DNA of 64,000 bases. Source: Streptomyces flaveolus (lineage in GTDB: Bacteria; Actinomycetota; Actinomycetes; Streptomycetales; Streptomycetaceae). Both the position numbers and the translations under genes were made by a program. Below are positions 33,259-41,614 of the stretch, one piece after another (the first letter of the stretch is position 1; the number at the start of each line of letters is the position of its first letter). The stretch is from NCBI RefSeq assembly GCF_000716535.1, contig NZ_JNWV01000016.1, positions 1 through 64,000 of the forward strand, read 5' to 3'. The notes under the pieces were generated by a model. The model worked only from the letters and a program-made list of their open reading frames with translations. It did no database searches and was not told the DNA's origin.

Positions 33259-34548
33259 ATGAAGCTGAGCAATGCCGTTCGCCGTACGTCCGCCGCCCTC
33301 GCCGTCGGGGCGATGTCCCTGGGCCTGGTCACGATCGCCGGCGGGGCCGCGCAGGCCGTCGCCTCGTGCACCGGAGACGTGTCGATCTACGGCACGCTCT
33401 CGGACGGCAGACTGACGTACACGCAGATCGAGCCGAACACCGGCGACCGGGTGAAGACGCTCATCGGCCCGAACCTCGGCTTCACCCCGAAGGCGATGGC
33501 CACGCTCAACTTCAACACGGTGCTGGTCACGTCGACTTCCGGCGACCTCTACCGCGTCGACATCCAGACCAACAACACGTCCCTGGGGCTCGCCGGGGTC
33601 GTCAAGATCTGGGACGGCGGCTGGACCTTCGACAAGATGGTCTACGACGGCGCCGGCCACCTCTACGGCACGGTCGACGGACAGCTCCACCAGTACCTGG
33701 TGTCGCAGGACAAGCCCTCCGGGTCGGCCCACATAGGCCAGCACGTCGTGATCGACACGGGCTTCGTCCTCAAGACGCTGGCCGCCGCGGGCGACGACCG
33801 CATCATCGCCTCCACCTCGGACGGACGGCTGCTCAGCTACAAGATCAACGGTGCGAACGACTGGGACCGCGCGGTGCTGAAGACGAGCGGCTGGTCCGCG
33901 GTCGACTCGCTGTCCTCTCCCGGCGGGGGCCTCTACTACGGCCGTACCAACGGCGGGATGTACTGGTACCACGACGCCGACCCGACCGACGGGGACGGCT
34001 CCGACATCGCCTACCACCCGAGCGACCCGGTGGACGCCTCCGGCTGGACGCAGACGCTGCTGTCGGCCTACGCGAACAACTGCGCCTACGTACCGGCGGC
34101 CCCGCCGCACTCCGTGCAGGGCGGCACGATCTACCGCAGCGAGGTCATGACCCGCGCCAAGGACTGGTACAGCCGCAACGTCCAGTACAGCCAGACCGCC
34201 TACGCCACCGACATCGAGGGCGACGACTCCTACCGCACCGACTGCTCCGGGTTCGTCTCCATGGCCTGGCACCTCACCTCCTCGCTGACCACGCAGAGCC
34301 TCCCCGGCGCGGGCACGCAGATCTCCAAGGCCGACCTCCGGCCCGGTGACGCGCTGAACTCCAGCAGCGAGGGGCACGCGGTCCTGTTCGCGGGCTGGAA
34401 GGACCAGGACGCCGGCACCTTCTACTACTACTCCGAGGGCAGCCCGAGCTCGGACATGAACTACACGTACGCGAACGTCTACAGCGGCACCATCGACAGC
34501 CACCCGGCCTCGTCGTACATCGCCCTGCGCTACGACAAGATCGCCTGA
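33259..34548 (+). CDS. Secreted tachylectin-type propeller with NlpC/P60-like domain
   Basis: 429 residues. A signal peptide to about residue 35 is followed by a beta-propeller lectin-like domain (about 37-275: IYGTLSDGRLTYTQI, FNTVLVTSTSGDLYRVDIQTNNTSLGL, HLYGTVDGQLHQYLV) of the tachylectin type, and a C-terminal NlpC/P60-like peptidase domain with nucleophile C329 (DCSGFV) and H373 (GHAVLFAGW). It probably binds a sugar polymer outside the cell and cuts peptidoglycan peptides. Its divergent-side paralogue shares the first domain but has another enzyme at the end. Confidence 0.88.
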   Translation: MKLSNAVRRTSAALAVGAMSLGLVTIAGGAAQAVASCTGDVSIYGTLSDGRLTYTQIEPNTGDRVKTLIGPNLGFTPKAMATLNFNTVLVTSTSGDLYRVDIQTNNTSLGLAGVVKIWDGGWTFDKMVYDGAGHLYGTVDGQLHQYLVSQDKPSGSAHIGQHVVIDTGFVLKTLAAAGDDRIIASTSDGRLLSYKINGANDWDRAVLKTSGWSAVDSLSSPGGGLYYGRTNGGMYWYHDADPTDGDGSDIAYHPSDPVDASGWTQTLLSAYANNCAYVPAAPPHSVQGGTIYRSEVMTRAKDWYSRNVQYSQTAYATDIEGDDSYRTDCSGFVSMAWHLTSSLTTQSLPGAGTQISKADLRPGDALNSSSEGHAVLFAGWKDQDAGTFYYYSEGSPSSDMNYTYANVYSGTIDSHPASSYIALRYDKIA

Positions 34549-34567
34549 CACCCGAGCCCGCTGCCCC

Positions 34568-34599
34568 GGAGGGCCCCGCCGACACCGGCGGGGCCCTCC
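34568..34599 (+). terminator. Terminator after the NlpC-type gene
   Basis: GGAGGGCCCCGCCG (34568-34581) pairs exactly with CGGCGGGGCCCTCC (34586-34599), loop ACAC, 20 bases after the stop. Confidence 0.85.
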
Positions 34600-34863
34600 C
34601 GCGTCGTCCCACCGCGGGCACGCGGCGACCGTCCGGCCCGAGGAGGCCGTCCCTCCTGGCCGCCGGGCCGGCCGGAGCCGCCCCGTACCGGCAGGCGGTC
34701 TCCGCCTTTCCCGCCCGGTCCCGCGCCCCCACCGTCGCCCGACCGCCGGGGCCGGCGGGCTCGTCGTCCACCCTGGCCGTCCGCGAGCGCCCACGGCCGC
34801 TTCCGTACGACCGCCCGCGTGCCCGTGTGCGAGACCGGCCGGGACCGTGCGCACGCACGACAG

Positions 34864-34901
34864 AAGGGCGGCGCCCTCTCCTGCGAGGGGGCGCCGCCCT
34901 T
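34864..34901 (-). terminator. Terminator after the transglycosylase-type gene
   Basis: AAGGGCGGCGCCC (34864-34876) pairs with GGGCGCCGCCCTT (34889-34901). It lies just beyond the stop of the - strand gene. Confidence 0.8.
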
Positions 34902-34919
34902 GGGGCCGTGTCCGTAGGC

Positions 34920-36107
34920 CTAGTACCAGTTGTTCGCCTGCCAGAAGTTCCACGCGTTGCACGGAGAGCCGTAGCGGCCGTCGATGTAGCTCAGGCCCCA
35001 TCGGATCTGGGTCAGCGGGTTCTCGTGCCAGTCGTCGCCCGCGACGTCCATCTTGGAGGCGGGCAGCGCCTGCGGGATGCCGTACGCGCCGGAGGACGGG
35101 TTCGTGGCGTTCCAGCGCCAGCCGCTCTCGTGGTCCCAGAGGGTCTCCAGGCACGCCCACTGGGTGGTGTTGGCCCAGGCCGCGTCCTTCTCGTTCATGA
35201 GCTGCCGCCCGGCGGCCTTGACCTCGGTGATGTCGCTGCGGTCGACGGTGTCCACGGAGGTCGTGCAGGTGTAGGTGCCCGGCTGCGCGGACAGCAGCTT
35301 CTGGGTCCAGCCGCTGGTGTTGACCGGGTCGTCGAGGTGGTAGGTGATGTCCGCGCCGGAGCCGTCCGTCGGGTTGGCGTCCTTGTACCAGTACATGGCC
35401 CCGGTGGAGAGCCGCCCGTAGTACAGCCCGCCACCGGGGGAGACGAGCTGGTTGAAGCCGGACCAGCCGGAGGACTTCAGGGCGTTGCTCTTCCAGGAAC
35501 CGGCGCCGGCGACGGTGTAGTCGAGCAGCCGCCCGTCCTCGGTCGTGGCGCCGAGCCGGTCGTCGCCGGTGGCGGTGAGGGTCTTCAGGACGAACCCGGT
35601 GTCGATCTCGGTGCGCACGCCGATGTGCTGGGAGCCGGCCGGCTTGTCCTCGGTGACGTTGTACCGCAGCAGCAGGCCGGAGGTGGTCGTGCCGTAGAGG
35701 TGGCCGTGACCGTCGTAGGTCAGCTTGTCGTGGGTCCAGCCGCTGTCGGCGATCTTCACCGGCGGGTTCAGCAGCGCGAGGCTGGTGTTGTTGGTCTTGA
35801 TGTCGATGCGGTAGAGGGCACCGCTGGTCGACGTCACCAGGACCGTGTTGAAGTTGAGGGTCGCCATGGCCTGCGGCTCGAAGCCGAGGTCCGGCCCGAC
35901 GAGCACCTTGGCCAGGTCGCCGGTGGCAGGGTTGATCTGACTGAACGTGAGCCTGCCGTCGGAGAGCACGCCGTAGATGTTGACGCTGCCCGAGCAGGTG
36001 GTGGCCGCGTCGGCGGTGGGAGCGGTCACCGTGAGGAGTCCGGTGCTCAGGGCGGCGGCGGCCAGCAGGCCCGCGGCTCTACGGCTGGTGGTGCGGACGT
36101 TCTTCAC
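34920..36107 (-). CDS. Secreted tachylectin-type propeller with lytic-transglycosylase domain
   Basis: 395 residues. GTG at 36107 (GGGGGAA before it), a signal peptide to ADA, the same propeller domain as the gene at 33259 (IYGVLSDGRLTFSQI, FNTVLVTSTSGALYRIDIKTNNTSLALL), then a C-terminal lysozyme-like/transglycosylase domain (LETLWDHESGWRWNATNPSSGAYGIPQALPASKM) with the catalytic Glu in DHESGW. It should cleave glycan strands outside the cell. With the NlpC-type paralogue it forms a pair cutting different peptidoglycan bonds with a shared targeting domain. Confidence 0.9.
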   Translation of the reverse strand: MKNVRTTSRRAAGLLAAAALSTGLLTVTAPTADAATTCSGSVNIYGVLSDGRLTFSQINPATGDLAKVLVGPDLGFEPQAMATLNFNTVLVTSTSGALYRIDIKTNNTSLALLNPPVKIADSGWTHDKLTYDGHGHLYGTTTSGLLLRYNVTEDKPAGSQHIGVRTEIDTGFVLKTLTATGDDRLGATTEDGRLLDYTVAGAGSWKSNALKSSGWSGFNQLVSPGGGLYYGRLSTGAMYWYKDANPTDGSGADITYHLDDPVNTSGWTQKLLSAQPGTYTCTTSVDTVDRSDITEVKAAGRQLMNEKDAAWANTTQWACLETLWDHESGWRWNATNPSSGAYGIPQALPASKMDVAGDDWHENPLTQIRWGLSYIDGRYGSPCNAWNFWQANNWY

Positions 36108-36262
36108 TTGTGGTTCCCCCCGGGAGTGGTTGAGGTCGGGCAGGGCGGCGAACAGGGCGGTGCTCGACGGCGAGTCGGCGGCCGTGACGTGAACGGCTGG
36201 CCGGCGTGGGACGCGGGCCGGCCGTGGAAGTCCGGGAGCCGCCGTCAGGGGCGGCGGGCGGC

Positions 36263-36490
36263 CTACTGCCAGCCGGCGTCGGCCGCGGCGGCCTGCCGGC
36301 CGGCGTCCGTGGGCGTGACCTGCCAGCCGGCGTCCGTGGGTGTGACCTGCCAGCCGGCGTCGCCGGCGAGGACGGAGGAGGACTCGGCGGCGTCCGTCCC
36401 GTACGCGGAGGTGACGGCCGGGGCGGCGAGGGCCGCGGCGACGACGAGGGAGGCGACCGCGGCGGCCTTGGCGATACGGGTGCGAGACAT
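36263..36490 (-). CDS. Small secreted protein with DAGWQ repeats
   Basis: 75 residues. A signal peptide (MSRTRIAKAAAVASLVVAAALA, cleavage near SA-YG) is followed by a short mature part (about 45 residues) that ends in four repeats: DAGWQVTPT, DAGWQVTPT, DAGRQAAAA, DAGWQ. Ribosome site GGAAGG lies before the ATG. The repeat makes the C-terminus regular and suggests a polymerising, binding or processed peptide. I know no family name. It is upstream of the transglycosylase gene on the same strand (155 bp between), so co-expression is possible. Confidence 0.75.
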   Translation of the reverse strand: MSRTRIAKAAAVASLVVAAALAAPAVTSAYGTDAAESSSVLAGDAGWQVTPTDAGWQVTPTDAGRQAAAADAGWQ

Positions 36491-36733
36491 GGCTGTCCGT
36501 TCCTTCCGGGACGAGGTGCGGGCTCCGGCCCGCTGTCGCGTCCCGCGGTGACGCGCGCCCTGGCCGGTGATCACCAGGTTCGCCGCCGCCCGGGCCCGTG
36601 AGAAGGGCTCCCCGGTGGACGGAAAGGGCCTTGGACCGATACGTCCAGGGGGTCGCCCCGGTCCACACGGGCCGCTTCGGACCACACGGGCCGCTTCGGT
36701 CCACGGGGGCCGCATCGGTCCACGGGCGCCGCT

Positions 36734-37042
36734 TCAGTCCACCGACCGCGACCCGAACGCCAGGGGGATCAGCGGCACTTCGGCACCCGTCAGTCGCGCC
36801 GTCGCCAACTGCGGTACCTCGCGCAGCAGTCGGCCGCAGACGCGGACGGCCCGTTCCTCGGCCTCCTCCAGCCCGTCGGCCAGCGTGTAGAAGCCGAGGG
36901 TGAGCAGGGAGGGCGAGCGGGCATGCACGGCGACGTGCTCGACGCGGTCACCGGGGACGATGGACGAGCGCACCAACTCGCGGAGGTCCGGCGGCAGGTG
37001 GCTGCCGGCTGGGAGCTCCAGATGCGCGTGGACGAGGTACAT
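36734..37042 (-). CDS. Unknown protein next to a LuxR-type regulator
   Basis: 102 residues, ATG at 37042 with TGGAG before it. Acidic, with MYLVHAHLELP at the start and RVCGRLLREVPQLATARLTGAEVP near the end; no membrane or signal segment. A longer in-frame extension exists but has non-coding composition. It diverges from the regulator at 37202 by about 159 bp. I do not recognise the family; it may be controlled by that regulator. Confidence 0.65.
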   Translation of the reverse strand: MYLVHAHLELPAGSHLPPDLRELVRSSIVPGDRVEHVAVHARSPSLLTLGFYTLADGLEEAEERAVRVCGRLLREVPQLATARLTGAEVPLIPLAFGSRSVD

Positions 37043-37201
37043 GCGCTCCAGCGTCTCAACGGTCGGTGCCGTCAAGTGCGCTTCCCGGGTGGTCGGTTGT
37101 GTCCCTGGCCCGTTCCGGCCTGACCCTGTGACGAAACGTTGCCGTTCTGCGAGGATCAACGCGGAAACAGGGGATGTTGGGTGCAGAAACGGGGGACCCG
37201 C

Positions 37202-38197
37202 GTGCTGACCGAACTCGGACTCGACTCCGTCGCGGAGACGGTGTACCGCGCCATGCTCAGACACCCGGCCGCCGGTGTCGCGGACCTCCGCGACACCGTG
37301 GGGCTGTCCGAGGAGGAGGTGCGCGACGCCCTCGACACCCTGAGCGAGCTGGCGCTGGTGCGTCCCGCCGCCGGGGACGCGGGGCGGCTGCGGGCGGTGT
37401 CGCCGGACATCGGCATGGAGATCCTGATGGCCCGGCAGCAGGCCCGGCTGGCGGCGCAGCAGCAGCGCCTGGAGGCCTCACGGGTGGCCGCGGCCCAGCT
37501 CATCTCGGAGTACGCCGAGCTGCGGCCCGCCACCAGTCACCCCAGCGTGGAGCAACTGGTGGGACTCGACCAGATCCGCGACCGGCTGGCCGTGCTCACC
37601 CGTGAGGTGCGCGAGGAGTTCCTGACGTTCGCGCCGGGCGGGCCGCAGACCGCGGAGAACATGGCCGCGTCCCGGCCGCTCAACGAGGACCTGCTCGGCC
37701 GCGGGGTGCGGATGCGCACGATCTACCTGGACAGCGTGCGCACCAACCGCCCCACCGTCGAGCACGCCGACTGGCTGGCCCGGCTGGGCGGTCAGGTCCG
37801 CACGGTCCCGTCGCTTCCCACCCGGATGATCCTCATGGACCGGCGGATCGCCATGGTCTCCGTCAGCAGCGACGACACCGCCGCCGGCGCGGTGCTCCTG
37901 ACCGGACAGGGCACGCTCACCGCGCTGTGCGCGCTCTTCGAGACCACCTGGGAGTCCGCCCAGCCCCTCGGCCAGGTCGTCCCCACCGACGCGCACGGCC
38001 TCACCGGCCAGCAGGCGACCGCCCTGCGTCTGCTCGCCGAGGGCCACACCGACGAGGCCATAGCCAAGCGCCTCGGCGTGTCCCATCGCACCGCCCGCCG
38101 CATCGCCTCCGAACTGATGGACCGCCTCGGCGCCCGCAGCCGCTTCGAGGCCGGCGTACGCGCCGTCCAGCAGCGCTGGCTCCCGGCCCACCCCTGA
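37202..38197 (+). CDS. LuxR-type regulator with TrmB-like N-terminus
   Basis: 331 residues. N-terminal winged helix of the TrmB kind (ETVYRAMLRHPAAGVADLRDTVGLSEEEVRDALDTLSEL), a coiled helix (QQARLAAQQQRLEASRVAAAQLI), a PLD-like middle domain (about 110-230) and a terminal LuxR helix-turn-helix (LTGQQATALRLLAEGHTDEAIAKRLGVSHRTARRIASELMDRLG). Such regulators occur across Streptomyces near secondary-metabolite and peptide genes. The start is GTG at 37202 (GGGGGA site); an upstream GTG at 37181 is an alternative. Effector unknown. Confidence 0.85.
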   Translation: MLTELGLDSVAETVYRAMLRHPAAGVADLRDTVGLSEEEVRDALDTLSELALVRPAAGDAGRLRAVSPDIGMEILMARQQARLAAQQQRLEASRVAAAQLISEYAELRPATSHPSVEQLVGLDQIRDRLAVLTREVREEFLTFAPGGPQTAENMAASRPLNEDLLGRGVRMRTIYLDSVRTNRPTVEHADWLARLGGQVRTVPSLPTRMILMDRRIAMVSVSSDDTAAGAVLLTGQGTLTALCALFETTWESAQPLGQVVPTDAHGLTGQQATALRLLAEGHTDEAIAKRLGVSHRTARRIASELMDRLGARSRFEAGVRAVQQRWLPAHP

Positions 38198-38285
38198 CCC
38201 ACGCCCGCCGCCGCTGTTCCCGCCGGCCGGCCCGGGGAGCCTCGGCCGGCGGCCGGCGTCCCGGACACGGTCCGCGCCCGCGTGC

Positions 38286-38630
38286 TCAGCCGGAGCCGGC
38301 CCTGCCTGCCGACTCACCGGCGGCACGGCGGTACTCGGCGTTGATGCGCTGCGCTTCCTCCAGTTGGTCCTCGAGGATGACGATGCGGCACGCGGCCTCG
38401 ATCGGGGTCCCCTTGTCCACGAGCTCGCGGGCGCGCGCGGCGATCCGCAGCTGGTAGCGGGAGTACCGGCGGTGTCCTCCCTCCGAGCGGAGCGGAGTGA
38501 TCAGACGGGCCTCACCGATGGCTCGGAGGAAGGCCGGGGTGGTGCCGAGCATCTCGGCTGCCCGGCCCATGGTGTACGCGGGGTAGTCGTCGTCGTCCAG
38601 ACGATCATTCAGTGGGTTGTCCGATGTCAT
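38286..38630 (-). CDS. MerR-type transcriptional regulator, module B
   Basis: 114 residues, ATG at 38630 with GAGGTG. The helix-turn-helix and wing (YTMGRAAEMLGTTPAFLRAIGEARLITP and SEGGHRRYSRYQL) are nearly the same as in the module A copy at 10075-10413; the ends differ. Effector domain absent. Its transcript leader begins with a perfect 32-bp palindrome (38656-38687), absent from module A. It probably controls the cspA/helicase module or other stress genes. Confidence 0.87.
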   Translation of the reverse strand: MTSDNPLNDRLDDDDYPAYTMGRAAEMLGTTPAFLRAIGEARLITPLRSEGGHRRYSRYQLRIAARARELVDKGTPIEAACRIVILEDQLEEAQRINAEYRRAAGESAGRAGSG

Positions 38631-38655
38631 GTCACCTCGCTGTGCAACGCGTCGA

Positions 38656-38687
38656 GGGGCCCTGGTGCCGTACGGCACCAGGGCCCC
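38656..38687. promoter_or_regulatory. Perfect 32-bp palindrome upstream of MerR
   Basis: GGGGCCCTGGTGCCG, TA, then its exact inverse, 26 bp before the MerR ATG. In RNA it would form a very stable hairpin directly in the leader. It can act as an attenuator or as a regulator site for both divergent genes. Confidence 0.65.
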
Positions 38688-38894
38688 GAGGGAAATTCAA
38701 CACCATCTGCCGGCCGCCGGTCCGAGTGCTTCCCGGGCCGGGCGATCCCGACGGCGTGTGCTCTTCCGCTCCTTTCGGGTCAACCACTGAATGGTCCGGT
38801 ACTGCGTACTTCGTCTTCAGCCACCCGCCAGTTCGTGTCTGCCGGGTCTCGTTCGACCGTGTCTACGGGAAGTGGCATACCCAGCCAGGGCCGA

Positions 38895-38920
38895 AAATCT
38901 ACTCCCACAAGAGTAGATTT
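38895..38920. promoter_or_regulatory. AT-rich inverted repeat
   Basis: AAATCTACTC (38895-38904) and GAGTAGATTT (38911-38920) are perfect inverse copies around CCACAA. It is strongly AT-rich for this genome and sits about 135 bp before the GvpU-like ATG, so it may be an operator or a promoter region. Confidence 0.6.
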
Positions 38921-39055
38921 CATCCTTTCGGTGGATGAGAACCCCGGCGCGCCCGGCCGTCACCGGTCGTCGGGAGCCGCCTCCTGCCGCCCGCGCGACC
39001 GCTTCACGCCCCGCGGGGGGTTCCGGTACGGGCGGGCCGCATAAGCTCTGCTGTC

Positions 39056-39430
39056 ATGTCGAACCCTGATGAGCTGCTCGTCGCCATCTCCGCCGCGGTG
39101 GAGTCGGAGCGAAGCAATCAGATGTCGCTGACCGTGGTCGTCGGTGGTGCCGTCATCACCGGTCGGCTCGCGCCCGAGGCCGTGTGGAGGGAGCGAGTGG
39201 CGGAGGTCCTGAAGGACTCGGACCGTCTCGGCCCGTTCTCGGACGTCTTCGCCGGCGGCCCCCGGGGGAACCGGGCCGCCCGCGGCGAGGCGCCCACGCA
39301 TCTGCACTTCCATCTCGCCCGGATCCTTCAGGGCAGCCTCGGCATCCCGGAGACGGGCGGTATGTACCGAGTCGCGATCAAGGACGTCAGCGCCTGGACC
39401 GTAGGAGACCTCAGCTACTTCGACCGGTGA
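39056..39430 (+). CDS. GvpU-like accessory protein
   Basis: 124 residues with the pattern of the gas-vesicle accessory family GvpU: MSLTVVVGGAVITGRLAPEAVWRERVAEVL, THLHFHLARILQGSLGIPETGGMYRVAIKDVSAWTVGDLSYFDR. Structural gas-vesicle genes (gvpA) are not in this window, so a gas-vesicle role cannot be claimed. The ATG is at 39056. A perfect 40-bp palindrome separates it from the convergent CBS-like gene. Confidence 0.55.
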   Translation: MSNPDELLVAISAAVESERSNQMSLTVVVGGAVITGRLAPEAVWRERVAEVLKDSDRLGPFSDVFAGGPRGNRAARGEAPTHLHFHLARILQGSLGIPETGGMYRVAIKDVSAWTVGDLSYFDR

Positions 39431-39487
39431 GACGCCGGCCCCGCCCCGCTGCCCGGCCGGCGGTTTCCGAGCGGCTGGCGACACAGC

Positions 39488-39527
39488 GGTGGGGGCCCTG
39501 CCGACGCGCGTCGGCAGGGCCCCCACC
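39488..39527. terminator. 40-bp perfect palindrome between convergent genes
   Basis: GGTGGGGGCCCTGCCGACGC (39488-39507) is followed directly by its exact inverse (39508-39527). It should terminate both the GvpU-like (+) and CBS-like (-) transcripts. Confidence 0.8.
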
Positions 39528-39541
39528 CGGGGTGGAGCGGA

Positions 39542-39889
39542 TCAGCGTGAGAGCGCGAGTGCGCCCGGAACCCGGCCGTACTCGCCGACGCCGCCGGGGC
39601 GGGCGCCGGACGGAGGCAGCGGTCCGCCGAGGACGTCCCGCAGACGAATCCGGTCCGTGTACGCGGAACTGTCGCGGAGAACGGCGAGCCGGGCCAGGGT
39701 GACCAGGCCCGTGCTCCGGTCGTCCCCGTCGCACACGGTCAGGTACTCGACCCGGGCACCCGCCATGACGGCCAGAGCCACCTCGACGGTCATGTCGTCA
39801 CTCACCCGGGGCCCGTGTCCTTCAGGGTCCCCGGCCACGGTCACGGGGGCGGGGTCCGGCATGCGGTGCTGCGTCCGCGCTGAGGTCAA
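39542..39889 (-). CDS. Single-CBS-like protein
   Basis: 115 residues with one CBS-like motif (MTVEVALAVMAGARVEYLTVCDGDDRSTGLVTLARLAVLR). The start is TTG at 39889 with a clear GAAGGAG before it, and Met at residue 10 is an alternative. It starts 54 bp after the helicase stop on the same strand, so it probably belongs to module B. Two-motif CBS proteins also occur at 15572 and 27660. Confidence 0.65.
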   Translation of the reverse strand: MTSARTQHRMPDPAPVTVAGDPEGHGPRVSDDMTVEVALAVMAGARVEYLTVCDGDDRSTGLVTLARLAVLRDSSAYTDRIRLRDVLGGPLPPSGARPGGVGEYGRVPGALALSR

Positions 39890-39943
39890 GGGTGTCTCCT
39901 TCGGTGAGGCCGGTCGGCTCGGTGACTGCGGGGCCGCGCCGGA

Positions 39944-41434
39944 CTAAGCGGCCGACTCGTTCCCGGGCCGCCGCCGCGCCCCGCGCCGCACCCCGGCGTC
40001 GACGGGACGGCCCTGGCCGCTGCGGCCCCGGCGGTTCCTGGACGTCGAGGACGTCCGGCGGGTGCGTTCCACGACAGGCGCGGTGATGACCACCGGGACG
40101 CCGGAGGGCGCCTGGGCGCCGGTGATGCGGCTCAGTTCCGCCTCGCCCGAGCGGACCGGGGTGATGTGCGGGGTGATGCCCGCGGAAGCCATCAGCCGGG
40201 TCATGCCGCGGCGCTGCGCGGGGGTCACCAGGGTGACGACGCTGCCGGACTCCCCGGCGCGGGCCGTACGGCCGCCACGGTGCAGGTAGTCCTTGTGGTC
40301 GCTGGGCGGATCCACGTTGACGACCAGGTCGAGGCTGTCGACGTGGATGCCGCGGGCCGCGACGTTGGTGGCCACCAGGACGGTGACGTGGCCGTCCTTG
40401 AACTGCGCCAGGGTCCGGGTGCGCTGCGGCTGGGACCGGCCACCGTGCAGGGCCGCGGCGCGGACACCGCTGTTGAGCAGGTGCTCGGTCAGCCGGTCCA
40501 CGGCGTGCTTGGTGTCCAGGAACATGATGACCCGGCCGTCCCGGGCCGCGATCTCGGTGGTCGTGCGGTGCTTGTCCGCGTCGTGGACGTGGAGCACGTG
40601 GTGCTCCATCGTGGTGACGGCGCCGGCCGACGGGTCGACGGAGTGCACCACCGGGTCGGTCAGGTAGCGGCGGACCAGCAGGTCGACGTTGCGGTCCAGG
40701 GTGGCGGAGAACAACATCCGCTGCCCCTCGGGGCGCACCTGGTCGAGCAGGGCGGTGACCTGGGGCATGAAGCCCATGTCGGTCATCTGGTCGGCCTCGT
40801 CGAGAACGGTGATGGCGACGTCGGCGAGCCGGCAGTCGCCCCGGTCGATCAGGTCCTTGAGCCGGCCGGGCGTCGCGACCACCACCTCGGCGCCGGCGCG
40901 CAGCGCACCGGCCTGCCTGCCGATGGACATGCCGCCGACCACGGTGGCGAGCCGCAGGTGCACGGAGCGGGCGTAGGGAGCGAGCGCGTCGGTGACCTGC
41001 TGGGCCAGCTCACGGGTGGGCACGAGGACCAGGGCCAGTGGCCGGCGCGGCTCGGCGCGCCGGCCCGCCGTACGGGCCAGTACCGCGAGGCCGAAGGCGA
41101 GGGTCTTGCCCGACCCGGTGCGGCCGCGGCCGAGTACGTCACGGCCGGCGAGGGAGTTCGGCAGGGTCGCCGCCTGGATCGGGAAGGGTACGGTCACGCC
41201 TTCCTGGCCGAGCGTGGTCAGCAACGGCGCCGGCATGGCGAGAGCGGCGAACGACTCGACGGCGGGCAACGCGGGCGTGACCGTCTTCGGCAGAGCGAAC
41301 TCGCCCTGCGCGGGCTGCCGGTTTCCGCGACCGCCGGAGCGCCGCGGAACGCCGGAACGGCCCGCGGCGGCACTTCCGCCGAAGCGGTCGTACGTGCGAT
41401 TGGTGCGTGCGCGAGTGGTGCGGGTGCGGTTCAT
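39944..41434 (-). CDS. DEAD-box RNA helicase, module B
   Basis: 496 residues, paralogue of the module A helicase, with the same motifs: GRTGSGKT, PTRELA, TPGR, VLDEADQMTDMGF, SAT, HRGGRTARAGESG. N- and C-terminal tails are Arg-rich. It probably unwinds structured RNA in the cold or under stress. ATG at 41434 with GAGGAAGG that can be masked by a hairpin (41444-41469). Upstream is cspA; a CBS-like gene follows. Confidence 0.95.
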   Translation of the reverse strand: MNRTRTTRARTNRTYDRFGGSAAAGRSGVPRRSGGRGNRQPAQGEFALPKTVTPALPAVESFAALAMPAPLLTTLGQEGVTVPFPIQAATLPNSLAGRDVLGRGRTGSGKTLAFGLAVLARTAGRRAEPRRPLALVLVPTRELAQQVTDALAPYARSVHLRLATVVGGMSIGRQAGALRAGAEVVVATPGRLKDLIDRGDCRLADVAITVLDEADQMTDMGFMPQVTALLDQVRPEGQRMLFSATLDRNVDLLVRRYLTDPVVHSVDPSAGAVTTMEHHVLHVHDADKHRTTTEIAARDGRVIMFLDTKHAVDRLTEHLLNSGVRAAALHGGRSQPQRTRTLAQFKDGHVTVLVATNVAARGIHVDSLDLVVNVDPPSDHKDYLHRGGRTARAGESGSVVTLVTPAQRRGMTRLMASAGITPHITPVRSGEAELSRITGAQAPSGVPVVITAPVVERTRRTSSTSRNRRGRSGQGRPVDAGVRRGARRRPGNESAA

Positions 41435-41443
41435 GCGGAACCT

Positions 41444-41469
41444 TCCTCGATGCGGGCACGTATCAAGGA
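41444..41469 (-). promoter_or_regulatory. Stem-loop burying the helicase Shine-Dalgarno, copy B
   Basis: On the transcript strand TCCTTGAT (41469-41462) pairs with ATCGAGGA (41451-41444), 8 bp including one G-U. Loop sequence differs from copy A, while the stem is kept. The 3' arm covers the GAGGA of the ribosome site. Confidence 0.6.
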
Positions 41470-41552
41470 GTTTCCGCAGCAGAATGAGCGGCGCAGAGAA
41501 TCGCGAGAACGAGCCGAAAATGACAGGGCGAAATCACCCTGGGAATAAAGCG

Positions 41553-41588
41553 AGCTGGGGCCCGCACCCCAAGGTGCGGGCCCCAGCT
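41553..41588 (-). terminator. Perfect hairpin between cspA and helicase, module B
   Basis: AGCTGGGGCCCGCACC (41553-41568) pairs exactly with GGTGCGGGCCCCAGCT (41573-41588). Its core matches the hairpin at 9589-9623, so the arrangement is conserved between modules. Confidence 0.8.
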
Positions 41589-41614
41589 GCGAAGTATGCG
41601 TCAGTGCCGGTGCG

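Larger units (their letters stand above)
34549..34919. other. 371-bp convergent intergenic region
   Basis: Lies between two convergent tachylectin genes. It holds two strong terminator hairpins (34568-34599 and 34864-34901) and otherwise GC-rich sequence with no recognisable gene. Confidence 0.6.
38631..39055. other. 425-bp divergent region with two palindromes
   Basis: Between the MerR gene (-) and the GvpU-like gene (+). It contains the palindrome at 38656-38687, the AT-rich inverted repeat at 38895-38920 and CATCC-N7-GGATG just after it; no coding frame. Confidence 0.6.
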
